From contig JAGXGB010000044.1 of the NCBI GenBank assembly GCA_024636955.1, forward strand, positions 1 to 64,000: DNA of 64,000 nucleotides, read 5' to 3'. The stretch comes from Bacteroidales bacterium. Lineage in GTDB: Bacteria; Bacteroidota; Bacteroidia; Bacteroidales; Lentimicrobiaceae. Of this stretch, positions 28,547 through 38,613 are shown piece after piece; position 1 is the first letter of the stretch; every line of letters starts with the position of its first letter. The translations under genes were made by a program, and so were the position numbers. The notes under the pieces are model-generated. The model had not been told where the DNA came from, made no database searches, and saw nothing but the letters and a program-made list of their open reading frames with translations.

Positions 28547-30742
28547 GTGCTTTTAAGAAACCTTATAATCACTCTTTTACTTATTGGTGTACCTGAAATT
28601 TATGGTTTGGGGCAGGAGAATACTGACAGTCTTATTAAGGTGCTTGGCCAAACTAAAATTGATACTTCCAGGTCAACTGTGCTCAATAAGCTATCGAGAT
28701 CCTACCGGAATACCGACTATAATAAGTCACTTGAATATGCTCAGGAAGCACTGGATATTGCACAGAAAGCCAACTTTCAAAAGGGAACTGCAGATGCTTT
28801 GATCAACATAGGCATGGTTTATTACCGTCAGCATGAATTCGACAAATCGATGGAGTACCTGAATAAGGCTTATACCATATTTCAGACAACAAAAAACAAC
28901 CTTGGAATTGCCACTTATTTCAGTTCTATTGGTGATATTTACGTTTCACGGCAGGATTATGCTCAGGCAAAACAGAACTATGAAAGGGCTCTTAAAATGT
29001 ATGATGAACTTCAGAATATAAAGGGGATCATTCATGCCAATAATAGTATTGGCCATACATTTAGCACTACAGAGAATTACGACCAGGCAATGACCCATTA
29101 CCTTAAATCACTCAGTTTTGCCCAGAAATTAAACGACAAAAAGGAAGTTGCAAACTGCTACATTAATGTGGCAAACATGCTTAATGCCCAATCTGATAAT
29201 ATTAATGCCATTAAGTACCTTCAAAAATCTGTAAGCATTTTTGAGCAAGTGAATGATTCTTATAACATGGGGGTGTGTTATAACAATATTGCTGCAAATT
29301 ATATCGATCTCGACAGTATCAACCAGGCCATGGCTTATCTCGATAAATCACTGGCTATCTATATTAAGCTGGATGATAAAAGAGGGCAGGCTGCCTGTTA
29401 TCTGAATATGGGAATTATCTCAAGTAAGAGCAACCAGCACTTAACAGCGATAAAATACTACAAGAGTGCTCTGAAACTTAATGAGCAACTCAACGACCGG
29501 CGGCGAATAGCGGTATGTATAGCCAATATGACCATTTCTTTCCTTAAAACAGGAAAATACAATGAAGCGATCGCTAACAGTGAGAAAGGACTTGCTATTG
29601 CTGATGAAATGAAACTAACCTCGTTACAGAGTATGTTCTATCAAAGCCTGTCCTCGAGTTATGATAGCTTAAAACTATATGAGCAGGCCTTTAAATACCA
29701 TAAATTATTCAAGCAAGCCAGTGATAGTGTATTAAACTCCGAAAACCGGAAACTTGTGCTTGAAATGGAAGCAAAGTACCAGAATGAACGTAAAGAGATT
29801 GTGATCAGTAACCTCACAAAGGACAACGAGCTTCAACAGGTGCAGATTGAGAAAAACAGGAACATGATGGTATTCCTGGCAGTAATAAGTGTATTGGTAC
29901 TTATCCTGTCAATCGTCTTTTATCGCCTTTACGATTTAAAACGTAAATCAGAAACCGCCCTGAAAGAACTTAATGCCACCAAGGATAAGTTCTTCACCAT
30001 AATTGCTCACGACATAAAAAACCCACTAAGTGCATACCGTTCGGTTACAAAGATGCTTACCACCTCATTTTATGAATTAAGCGAGCAAAGGAAACTTGAG
30101 CACATCAGGGGTATCCATAAATCATCTGAAAACCTATATAATTTATTCCAGAATCTTTTGCAGTGGTCAACCTCACAATCAGGATCACTACAATTCAAAC
30201 CGCAACAACTTGACCTTGCAGTGCTGGCATACAAATCGGTGGCAACCTTGCAGGAATCCGCTGATAAAAAGAATATACAGCTTCAGCTTGACATTAAGCC
30301 GGGTATTTATGCTTATGGTGATATAAACATGGTGTCAACCATCTTCACAAACCTGATATCAAATGCTATAAAATACTCACATCCTGACAGCAGCATTACC
30401 ATAAACTCAACGGAAACAGGTCAATTCATTCAGGTTGGCGTAATTGATAGTGGCATTGGCATTTCAAAGGAAGATACCGGTAAACTTTTCCGTGTGGATG
30501 TTGATCACAAAACAATTGGCAATTCAGAAGAGAAGGGCACCGGTATAGGGCTGATCCTATGTATGGAGTTTGTTACAAGGAATGGTGGTAAACTTTGGGT
30601 GCTAAGTGAAACAGGCCGTGGTTCAGCATTCTACTTTACTTTACCTAAGGAACTTGCAAAGATGAACGATAAAGCAGGACTTACAAAGATGGCCGATAAG
30701 GCCGGTGTAGTATATAATGTTGCTCATCATGACACAAATTAA
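28547..30742 (+). CDS. TPR-repeat sensor histidine kinase
   Basis: Multiple TPR units, one TM, H-box FFTIIAHDIKNPLSAY, N-box IFTNLISNAIKYSHP, G-boxes DSGIGI and GTGIGLILC. Confidence 0.92.
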   Translation: MLLRNLIITLLLIGVPEIYGLGQENTDSLIKVLGQTKIDTSRSTVLNKLSRSYRNTDYNKSLEYAQEALDIAQKANFQKGTADALINIGMVYYRQHEFDKSMEYLNKAYTIFQTTKNNLGIATYFSSIGDIYVSRQDYAQAKQNYERALKMYDELQNIKGIIHANNSIGHTFSTTENYDQAMTHYLKSLSFAQKLNDKKEVANCYINVANMLNAQSDNINAIKYLQKSVSIFEQVNDSYNMGVCYNNIAANYIDLDSINQAMAYLDKSLAIYIKLDDKRGQAACYLNMGIISSKSNQHLTAIKYYKSALKLNEQLNDRRRIAVCIANMTISFLKTGKYNEAIANSEKGLAIADEMKLTSLQSMFYQSLSSSYDSLKLYEQAFKYHKLFKQASDSVLNSENRKLVLEMEAKYQNERKEIVISNLTKDNELQQVQIEKNRNMMVFLAVISVLVLILSIVFYRLYDLKRKSETALKELNATKDKFFTIIAHDIKNPLSAYRSVTKMLTTSFYELSEQRKLEHIRGIHKSSENLYNLFQNLLQWSTSQSGSLQFKPQQLDLAVLAYKSVATLQESADKKNIQLQLDIKPGIYAYGDINMVSTIFTNLISNAIKYSHPDSSITINSTETGQFIQVGVIDSGIGISKEDTGKLFRVDVDHKTIGNSEEKGTGIGLILCMEFVTRNGGKLWVLSETGRGSAFYFTLPKELAKMNDKAGLTKMADKAGVVYNVAHHDTN

Positions 30743-31388
30743 AATAGCACTCATTGACGATCACATGATAGTGATGGATGGAATAACATCCCTCCTCATG
30801 GAAGATCCTGCAATAACAGTTATCGGAAAAACACTCGATAGTGATGAGCTATTTAGCCTGATTGAACAGGATGAGCCACATATTATCATGCTTGACATCT
30901 TTCTTCCTAAACCTATAGGGATTGAGATATTGAAAAATATCAAAAAGAAGTATCCCCACATAAAAGTAATAATCCTCAGCGGTAACAGTGAAGAGGATCT
31001 TATAACCACTTCATTCAGAGAAGGGGCAAGCGGTTACCTTACCAAGAGTGTAGAAAAAGATGAATTGCTCGAAGCCATACATGCAGTTTTCGAGGGCGAA
31101 CAATATATCAGCAGATCATTGGAAAAGTCTCTTAGCCGCAATTTCATTAACAAAGCCAGATTTGGCGACAAATATTCAATTCATAAACTTGCAGGCCTTA
31201 CCCCAAGGGAACTTGATATTATAAGACTGATATCTGAGGGGTTAGGTTACAAGGAAATAGCTGCAGAACTGGGTATAAGCACCCGCACTGTTGAAGCCCA
31301 CAAAAACAACATCCTTGAAAAGCTCGAACTAAGGAATACCATTGAGCTGGTAAAATTCGCAATCAAGAACAAGCTCGTTGAGCTGTAA
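30729..31388 (+). CDS. NarL/LuxR-type response regulator
   Basis: DDH..MLDIFLP..K receiver plus LTPRELDIIRLISEGLGYKEIAAELGISTRTVEAHKNNILEKL. Start overlaps the end of the kinase gene. Confidence 0.93.
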   Translation: MTQIKIALIDDHMIVMDGITSLLMEDPAITVIGKTLDSDELFSLIEQDEPHIIMLDIFLPKPIGIEILKNIKKKYPHIKVIILSGNSEEDLITTSFREGASGYLTKSVEKDELLEAIHAVFEGEQYISRSLEKSLSRNFINKARFGDKYSIHKLAGLTPRELDIIRLISEGLGYKEIAAELGISTRTVEAHKNNILEKLELRNTIELVKFAIKNKLVEL

Positions 31389-31497
31389 GCTTTTGCGTGT
31401 TTCGCTGATAAAATCATCCGCTAATTTACCTATTGTCTCACCTGCAGGCAGACCATATTTTTGTGACATTACAAACTAAGGTCAAAATTCACTTACG

Positions 31498-33258
31498 ATG
31501 AAAAACAAAAAATTAAGTGCTGCTCTGATTGCACTCTTGTTGAGCACATGTATGATGAGTGGCCACCTTATGGCGCAGATCCAGTATGAATGGGCGCAGT
31601 CATTTGGTGGTTATTCTTTTGACGAGGCAACCTGTGTTGCTCTCGACAGTGAAGGTAATGTATTCACAGCCGGATACTTTTCCGATACAATGATTTTTAA
31701 CCCCGGTCCTAACCAGGTTAAGTTAACTAGCTACGGAGGTGGTGACATTATCCTCATGAAATCTGATGCTGATGGCAACTTCCTATGGGCTAGACAAATC
31801 GGTGGTTCGGAGTCAGATGCAGCGTTTGATATTCAAATTGGCGCTGACGGTAATATTCTCCTGGCCGGAGCTTTCAGGGCTAACGCCGACTTCGATCCGG
31901 GTGACGGCGTTTTTAATCTTACTTCTTACTATGGGTATGATGCTTTTGTAGCCAAATATGATGCTTCCGGCAACTTCATCTGGGCGAAACAGATAGGTGG
32001 CAATTCTGATTTTGATCAAGCTACTTCCCTTACAATTGATCCTGCCACCGGGAATATTTTTGCAACAGGGGTATTCGGTGCATCTATAGATTTTGATCCC
32101 GGACCCGGTGTGTTTGCTTTAACAGCAGGTTTATACGATGCATTTATTCTGAAACTCACAAGTGATGGCGACTTCATATGGGCAGGCCAGGTTGGTGGTG
32201 ATGGTTTTGATGCGGGCAATTCACTAATCCTCGATGCCGCAGGAAACATAATTGTTGCCGGAATTTTTGAATTAACAGCCGATTTTGATCCGGGACCTGA
32301 TACTTATTATATGATTTCAACCGGGAATCAACCTCTTTATGCCGATGGTTTCGTTCTAAAGCTATCGCCTGAGGGCGAATTTAATTGGGCCGTTCAGGTT
32401 GGTGGTGAAGGTCAGGACTGGGCAAATGGTGTTACCGTTGACCCGTTCAATGACATCCTGGTAACAGGTGAATTCTATACAGATGTTGACTTTGATCCCG
32501 GATCACAGGAGTACATTATGTCAAGTCAGAACTACGATGCTTTTGTGTGGAAACTTGATCCTGAGGGCAGGTTTATCTGGGCAAGAAAAATAGGTGGTGA
32601 TGATACCGATTGGGGTAACGCCATAGCAACTGATGACATGGGTAATGTATATACAACAGGTTACTTCATGACAACTGCTGATTTCGACCCGGGAGATAAT
32701 GAATTCCTTTTAACAGCCGGTGCATATTATGAAGTGTATATAAGTAAATTAACACGTAACGGAGCTTTCTCCTGGGCAATGGCATTCGAAGGTAACGTGT
32801 ATTTTGATGTCAATATTAATACAGGCAGGGATATTGCAGTAGATAACGATTACAATGTATACACTGTTGGAGGTTTCGAATCATGGACAGATGTTGACCC
32901 TTCACCGGCAATTGTTTACATCACCGCTCATGATATTCCTCAAGCCGGTTTTTACTATGAAGATGGGTTTATCCATAAATTAAGCCAGAATACTACCAGC
33001 ACGGTAAATCTTAATAAAGGAGAAATGTCAATATATCCTAATCCGGTAAGTAACCTTCTAACCGTAAACCTGGGTTCTGAGAAGAAAAATATACAAGCTG
33101 AAATCAACGATATAACCGGAAAAGTAATCTACAGCTCAGCGTTCTCAAATACAGCAGCTATACAAATACCCATAACATTTGCCGGAGGTGTTTATGTGCT
33201 TATACTCAGGGATAACGATGGAGAAATTTACATTGAGAAATTTGTAAAAACACTATAG
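31498..33258 (+). CDS. SBBP-like repeat T9SS-secreted protein
   Basis: Repeats of FxWAxQxGG...GNIxxAGxFxxTADFDPG; C-terminal IYPNPVSNLLTVNLG...GGVYVLIL..EKFVKTL. Confidence 0.88.
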   Translation: MKNKKLSAALIALLLSTCMMSGHLMAQIQYEWAQSFGGYSFDEATCVALDSEGNVFTAGYFSDTMIFNPGPNQVKLTSYGGGDIILMKSDADGNFLWARQIGGSESDAAFDIQIGADGNILLAGAFRANADFDPGDGVFNLTSYYGYDAFVAKYDASGNFIWAKQIGGNSDFDQATSLTIDPATGNIFATGVFGASIDFDPGPGVFALTAGLYDAFILKLTSDGDFIWAGQVGGDGFDAGNSLILDAAGNIIVAGIFELTADFDPGPDTYYMISTGNQPLYADGFVLKLSPEGEFNWAVQVGGEGQDWANGVTVDPFNDILVTGEFYTDVDFDPGSQEYIMSSQNYDAFVWKLDPEGRFIWARKIGGDDTDWGNAIATDDMGNVYTTGYFMTTADFDPGDNEFLLTAGAYYEVYISKLTRNGAFSWAMAFEGNVYFDVNINTGRDIAVDNDYNVYTVGGFESWTDVDPSPAIVYITAHDIPQAGFYYEDGFIHKLSQNTTSTVNLNKGEMSIYPNPVSNLLTVNLGSEKKNIQAEINDITGKVIYSSAFSNTAAIQIPITFAGGVYVLILRDNDGEIYIEKFVKTL

Positions 33259-33869
33259 TGAAAAAGATCAGGGTTTTATTGGTTGATGATCATAAAATAT
33301 TTGCTGAAGGCGTTGAAAGCATGCTCAGCATTTATAACTCTATTGAGGTTACTGGCAAAGCTGCCAATTATATTGAACTTGTTAATATACTGAAGAAGCA
33401 GGCAACTGATATTGTAATACTTGATGCATTTATGCCTGGGCAGAATGTAATTGACATACTTGCTGAATTAAAAGTTAAGTACCCTGAAGTAAGAGTGATA
33501 GTTATGAGCGGTAACGATGAGGAAATACTTGCTAATGAAGTATTTGACGCCGGTGCTTTAGGTTACTTACTGAAGAGTGCAAATGCATCAGAATTAAATG
33601 AAGCTATACATTCAGTTTATACTGGTAACAAGTACGTGTGCAGGTTGCCTGAACGCCCGTTAAATGGCCACAGCCAACTCAATCAGTATGAAAACCATAT
33701 TATTCAGTGCCTCTCCCATGGTTTAAGCTACAAAGAAGTAGCTGAAGCACTAAAAATGAATATTGCTGATGTAGAATCATACACAACAGGCATTCTTAAA
33801 AAACTTCAGCTCTCAAATACCATTGAACTTACAAAGTTCGCTATCCATAATAAAATGATTGAATTATAA
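33258..33869 (+). CDS. Response regulator paralogous to 30729..31388 with divergent HTH
   Basis: Receiver VDDHKIFAEG..ILDAFMPG..YLLKS; HTH region LNQYENHIIQCLSHGLSYKEVAEALKMNIADVESYTTGILKKL. GTG start overlaps the preceding stop by 1 nt. Confidence 0.88.
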   Translation: MKKIRVLLVDDHKIFAEGVESMLSIYNSIEVTGKAANYIELVNILKKQATDIVILDAFMPGQNVIDILAELKVKYPEVRVIVMSGNDEEILANEVFDAGALGYLLKSANASELNEAIHSVYTGNKYVCRLPERPLNGHSQLNQYENHIIQCLSHGLSYKEVAEALKMNIADVESYTTGILKKLQLSNTIELTKFAIHNKMIEL

Positions 33870-33883
33870 CAACATATAGAAAC

Positions 33884-36800
33884 ATGAGACGATATATACA
33901 ATTCACAGCATTAATACTCATGATAACCGTTTTCACAGGAACTACCGGTTATGCACAGAGAATCACAGGCGCCCGCGATATTGGCATTAATCCGGTGAGA
34001 GCCGGCATAACGCCTGGTATCATAGTTACGCAACCTACTGAAAATGCTATACTTAGCGAGACGTTTGATGGAAACTTTCCGCCAACAAACTGGACAATTG
34101 CTAATCCTCAGGGCGGAACTGGTTGGCAAGGTATTGAAGTAGGTACCACACCCATACCCGGTTGGAATGGGGGAACAATTACATCACCATTTGGCCCCGG
34201 AGGTGTTGCCTATTGTACCTGGAATACAGCAGGACCCAATGTTGCCGATCAATATTTAATCACTCCCCAACTAACTTTAGGCCCGCAAATGCAGCTTGAC
34301 TTCTGGATTCAGCGCCAACCTGTAACTTACAGTGATTCTGTACAAATTTTACTGTCAACAACCGGCAACCAACCGGGCGACTTTAATATAGTGCTGGAAG
34401 ATATCGCATACTTCGCTTATGATAACCTTACTGAATGGACACATCACGTAATCGATCTCTCAGCATATGCCGGTGATGATGTTTATATTGCATTCAGGGA
34501 ACACTATTATTCAACCCTGTATGTTTCAGTTATTTCACTTGATCAGGTCACGGTTGGTTCAATACCTTCCGTCCCTGTTACATACCTTAATTACAGCGGA
34601 GCTGAATTTGGAACTGTTGATGTTGGCCAGTCGAAAACACTTGAAGGTTTTAAACTGACAAATATTGGCGGTGGAACACTTACTGTAAATGAAGTTCTTT
34701 TCTCCAATTCCACTTTTACTTCTTCCATCAGTCCAGGTGATGTTTCACTAGGCGCAGAAGAACAGTACGATTTCACCATTACATACTCACCTGTTGCTCA
34801 AGGTAATGATGACGGCATAATGAGCATTGTAACTAATGTAGATACCTTATTGATCTATCTTGCTGGTTCAGGCTTTCAGCTTCCTGAAGGAATGATACAG
34901 GTAGGGCATGAGAACTGGATAGGGCTTGGCCTTCCAATGGATCCAAGCTGGGATTACACTTACTCACAAACAATCTATAAACAGGAAAACCTGAATGTAA
35001 ACGGTGAAAGGATTACTAAAATCGGTTATCAGTATGTATATGAAGATTATTACGGGGGCTCAGGTGAGCCTTTTACTGACAACATTAAAATATACATGGC
35101 ACATACCCAGGACGATGTTTTTACCAACTGGATACCCATTAATGAAATGATTCTGGTTTATGATGGTGTCATTAATATTCCGGGTGGTAATGAGCCTGTT
35201 TGGATTGAACTTACGCTCGACTTCCCGTTTGCTTATAATAATGTGGATAACCTGGTAGTTGCTTTTGATGAGAACTCAGTTGGATTGCATTCCTGGAATG
35301 ACTACTTCATGTGTTCAGCAACTGAAGATTTGGAAAATATTGCATGTCGCACACGTGAAATGTTTGATATTGATCCACTTAACCCGGGGGCACCAGGCCC
35401 TTATAGTATCATCAATTACTATCCCAACACACGTTTTCAATTTGAAGAACTTGCACCTGAGCCTTTGCTGGTAGTGCTTCCTGATGCTGTTGACTATGGA
35501 TACAGGGAAACCGGTTATTCTTATACTGCTGAAGTAACTATCACTAACTTCGGAGGAACTGACCTTCAAATAAATAGTGTTGACGGTATCACCGCTCCAT
35601 TCTCTACTAACTTTCAACCAATTACTTTAAGCAGCGGTGAGGTATCTGAACCGGTAATTATTAGCTTTAATCCTGTAAGCACCGGACTATTCAACCAAAC
35701 CATTACTTTCGGCAGCAATGCAACCAACAATAATAACGTGGTGACTTTAAAAGGCTATGCGTATCCTGATCCTTATATCACCCAATTCCCTTATGTTATG
35801 GGTTTTGAAGGTAATGACGCTATATTTCCTGCTTACGGATGGGATAACAAAGCAGAAAAACAATGGATTCGTGGTTTAATACCCGCAGTTGGCAACTACT
35901 CTGCCGGAGCTACTGAATATGAACCAGGTGAAGCAATTATGATGACCCCATATATTAGCCTGCCTGATAGTTTCCGTATAAGTTTCTGGTGGGCCGACAA
36001 TAACAACGCTTTCCCTGAAGGCAAGTCACCACGCATTATAGGTCACGATACTACCTTCTTCCAGGCTTCGCTTGATCATGGTACCACATGGACAGATTTA
36101 GCAGTGCTTTCAACCGAATCACCTGAACAATGGCATAAGGACTATTTTGATATGTCAGCATGGGCAAGTGACAGTCTCCTGCTTCGCTGGAGGGATGTTA
36201 CTGATGGCGACTACTACCTTAACCGTGGTGTGGCATTGGACGAAATCATTATTGAGTACAATAACCCCAATCCTACAGCCGCAATTAACAATAATGTATG
36301 GAATGCCAGTGTGATACTGGTTGGTGACACAACGCACTCAGGCAACATATTTACACTACAAAACATTGATGGCGGAATACTTACAATAAGTGCAGTAACC
36401 GGCCTTGAGGGTACTGATTTTGCCACTACAATTATTCCTCAGGATGTATCACTTGGTCTTGGTGAAACTTACAGCTTCGGCTTTAGCTATTCATCGCCTG
36501 ATATAAGCGTTGATAATGCAGTCTGCGTGATTGAAACAAACGGGGGCACCTTGTACATCAACCTTCTTGGTGAAGCACAAACCATTGGCGAATTCACCAG
36601 TGAAAGCTTTGATGGCGATATTTTCCCTCCACTTGGGTGGAAGAACATTGATGCTGATGGCGATGGCTATAAATGGTTACAACACAATGATCCTGATAAC
36701 TTCCCACCTCACTCCGGAACAGGTTCAGCGTATTCAGAGTCATGGAGTACGATAGGCGGGTCACTGTGGCCTGACAATTACTTCATCACCCCCCCATTTA

Positions 36801-37339
36801 CGGTAACTGACCAGAAGAATGAATTTGCCTGGTGGGTAAACTCACACTGGGAGTGGTTTATGGATCACTATTCAGTATCAGTTGTTCCAGCCGGAACCCT
36901 TAATCCTGCTGATTTTATACAGCTCTTTATGGAAAACAACTTTGCAACTGAATGGACCCTACGTCACGTAAGTTTAAATGACTATATGGGCCAGGAGATC
37001 CGTATTGCTTTCCGCCATTACTGGAGTCACGGCAGGTTTCAGGTTCTCATTGATGATGTAGCTGCAATACCTGAAGGAACTGCAAACAGGAATGATATGC
37101 TGCTCAACAACTCAGTGTTGGTATACCCGAATCCTGTAAAAGACTTCATCACCCTAAAATCAGATGACGTAATTCATTCCGTATCCTTCTATTCAACCAC
37201 TTCCGGATTAATTGCCCAATACGCCATTAATGATAAATTCTATAAAATCAACTGCAGCAACCTGCAGCAAGGTCTTTATATCCTGAAAATTGAAACAGAT
37301 AAAGGAACTATTGGTAAATTAGTGAATGTTGTGAAGTAA
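33884..37339 (+). CDS. Large choice-of-anchor J / ASPM-like T9SS-secreted protein
   Basis: Repeated FPPTNWTIANPQGGTGWQG and FPPLGWKNIDADGDGYKWLQH type domains; C-terminal VYPNPVKDFITLKS..LQQGLYILKI. Confidence 0.88.
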   Translation: MRRYIQFTALILMITVFTGTTGYAQRITGARDIGINPVRAGITPGIIVTQPTENAILSETFDGNFPPTNWTIANPQGGTGWQGIEVGTTPIPGWNGGTITSPFGPGGVAYCTWNTAGPNVADQYLITPQLTLGPQMQLDFWIQRQPVTYSDSVQILLSTTGNQPGDFNIVLEDIAYFAYDNLTEWTHHVIDLSAYAGDDVYIAFREHYYSTLYVSVISLDQVTVGSIPSVPVTYLNYSGAEFGTVDVGQSKTLEGFKLTNIGGGTLTVNEVLFSNSTFTSSISPGDVSLGAEEQYDFTITYSPVAQGNDDGIMSIVTNVDTLLIYLAGSGFQLPEGMIQVGHENWIGLGLPMDPSWDYTYSQTIYKQENLNVNGERITKIGYQYVYEDYYGGSGEPFTDNIKIYMAHTQDDVFTNWIPINEMILVYDGVINIPGGNEPVWIELTLDFPFAYNNVDNLVVAFDENSVGLHSWNDYFMCSATEDLENIACRTREMFDIDPLNPGAPGPYSIINYYPNTRFQFEELAPEPLLVVLPDAVDYGYRETGYSYTAEVTITNFGGTDLQINSVDGITAPFSTNFQPITLSSGEVSEPVIISFNPVSTGLFNQTITFGSNATNNNNVVTLKGYAYPDPYITQFPYVMGFEGNDAIFPAYGWDNKAEKQWIRGLIPAVGNYSAGATEYEPGEAIMMTPYISLPDSFRISFWWADNNNAFPEGKSPRIIGHDTTFFQASLDHGTTWTDLAVLSTESPEQWHKDYFDMSAWASDSLLLRWRDVTDGDYYLNRGVALDEIIIEYNNPNPTAAINNNVWNASVILVGDTTHSGNIFTLQNIDGGILTISAVTGLEGTDFATTIIPQDVSLGLGETYSFGFSYSSPDISVDNAVCVIETNGGTLYINLLGEAQTIGEFTSESFDGDIFPPLGWKNIDADGDGYKWLQHNDPDNFPPHSGTGSAYSESWSTIGGSLWPDNYFITPPFTVTDQKNEFAWWVNSHWEWFMDHYSVSVVPAGTLNPADFIQLFMENNFATEWTLRHVSLNDYMGQEIRIAFRHYWSHGRFQVLIDDVAAIPEGTANRNDMLLNNSVLVYPNPVKDFITLKSDDVIHSVSFYSTTSGLIAQYAINDKFYKINCSNLQQGLYILKIETDKGTIGKLVNVVK

Positions 37340-37362
37340 ACCCACAGGCGGCCCTGCCCGTA

Positions 37363-37384
37363 GAGACGGCATGCATGCCGTCTC
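37363..37384. terminator. Perfect 22-bp palindrome GAGACGGCATGCATGCCGTCTC, followed by partial repeats
   Basis: Starts 24 nt after the stop at 37339; then gcatgccgtcttatacctgccgtcttatacc. Confidence 0.6.
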
Positions 37385-37530
37385 ACGCATGCCGTCTTAT
37401 ACCTGCCGTCTTATACCTTAAAATAACATAACCGCCGGTCATCTTTTTTGTCCGGCGGTTGTAAATTCCGGTTTTCACCGGCTACTGAAGTAACCACACT
37501 TCAATTCACTATCAAACACGCATTATCTTA

Positions 37531-37914
37531 TTATTCGTTGCTGAGTTTAATCTCAATCTTTTCTTCTTTGCTTGCTTTCACTGCAATGTTCTCTATCAGG
37601 CTGTTGTTATATGATATCAGTGATAGTACAAGATTGTATGAACCGGGTGTTATGTCCTTAATTGTGAAGTTGCCGTCGAGGTCTGAAAATACATTCAGTT
37701 CGGTACCTTCTATGCTAATTTTCACGCCTGCCAGTGCTTCGCCTGATTGCATATCATGAACTGTACCTGATATAGATGCTGTTTGTGATTTCAATTCTAC
37801 CGGATTGTTGCTTGCAAAAGTCACCAGTGAAACCATTATGATGGAAAATAACAATGTTGCTGCTTTGATTTTCATTTTTTGTTGTTTTTTGATACGGCAA
37901 ATGTAGCGGTGCAC
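37531..37914 (-). CDS. Small secreted protein with carboxypeptidase-regulatory-like domain
   Basis: SISGTVHDMQSGEALAGVKISIEGTELNVFSDLDGNFTIKDITPGSYNLVLSLISY. Confidence 0.8.
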   Translation of the reverse strand: MHRYICRIKKQQKMKIKAATLLFSIIMVSLVTFASNNPVELKSQTASISGTVHDMQSGEALAGVKISIEGTELNVFSDLDGNFTIKDITPGSYNLVLSLISYNNSLIENIAVKASKEEKIEIKLSNE

Positions 37915-37956
37915 TATTACGTCAATATGAACGGCAGGTTAATTAATCGTTAACAT

Positions 37957-38016
37957 TGGACAGGTTATATGGATTCCAACATCCGGGATGGACAGGTCGC
38001 GACCTGTCCCTACAGT
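37957..38016. repeat. Second copy, inverted, of the GGACAGGTCGCGACCTGTCC palindrome plus the 33-bp unit
   Basis: 37990-38009 palindrome; flank aacatccgggat...ccctacag matches the reverse complement of the 21.2 kb copy. Confidence 0.85.
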
Positions 38017-38020
38017 CGGT

Positions 38021-38479
38021 TTATTCAAACGTTTTTTCCATAATTATGACACCAGCATCATCCCACTGCTTCCAGGTACCTGATTTGCGGCCGGCGGTGT
38101 AGTGCATTTCATACAATAACTTGCTCTGGGAGTTCCAAATGTACCAGGGGCCGTGCTTTATGCCGTCAACGTATCCGGCTTCTGCAACTTTGTTGCCTTC
38201 TTCATTGTACGTTACCCAGGTGCCGGTTTTCTTGCCGAGGTTGTATTCACGGTACTCTTTTAATTTGCCGTTTTCATGGTAGAATTGCGCCGCGCCATGT
38301 TCCTGTCCGTTGAGTACATTGAGCTCCATCAGTATCTGCCCTGTGGGGTAATATTCAGTATGCATACCTGAGTACATCATCCCTTTCTTATAGTAGAGGC
38401 CATTCGTTTTTTCGAGGTCCTGCGCTTGAAGCGATATTACTGCGATCAGTGCTACAATCAGGAGTGTTATTTTCTTCAT
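38021..38479 (-). CDS. YwqK-like MORN-type repeat protein
   Basis: Repeats YYPTGQILMELNVLNGQEHGAAQFYHENGKLKEYREYNLGKKTGTWVTYNEEG. Confidence 0.75.
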   Translation of the reverse strand: MKKITLLIVALIAVISLQAQDLEKTNGLYYKKGMMYSGMHTEYYPTGQILMELNVLNGQEHGAAQFYHENGKLKEYREYNLGKKTGTWVTYNEEGNKVAEAGYVDGIKHGPWYIWNSQSKLLYEMHYTAGRKSGTWKQWDDAGVIIMEKTFE

Positions 38480-38570
38480 TTGGTTTTTATTTTTAAGTTC
38501 TTTTTCTTCTCCTTGAATTAAAAAAGGGTTATTGTGTTCTCCCCGCCTTAAAAGACGGACTATAAACTGA

Positions 38571-38613
38571 TTGCTGATTGCTGAGAGCTGATAGCTGAGA
38601 GCTGATAGCTAAT
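38571..38613. repeat. gattgct / gagagctgatagct short tandem array
   Basis: tgattgctgattgctgagagctgatagctgagagctgatagct next to the 3' end of the TonB receptor gene. Confidence 0.85.

Noticed and set aside
38021-38479. YwqK-family protein as part of a toxin-antitoxin system
   Set aside because: Only MORN-like repeats and a signal peptide are seen and there is no adjacent toxin. The antitoxin label for this family is not supported here.
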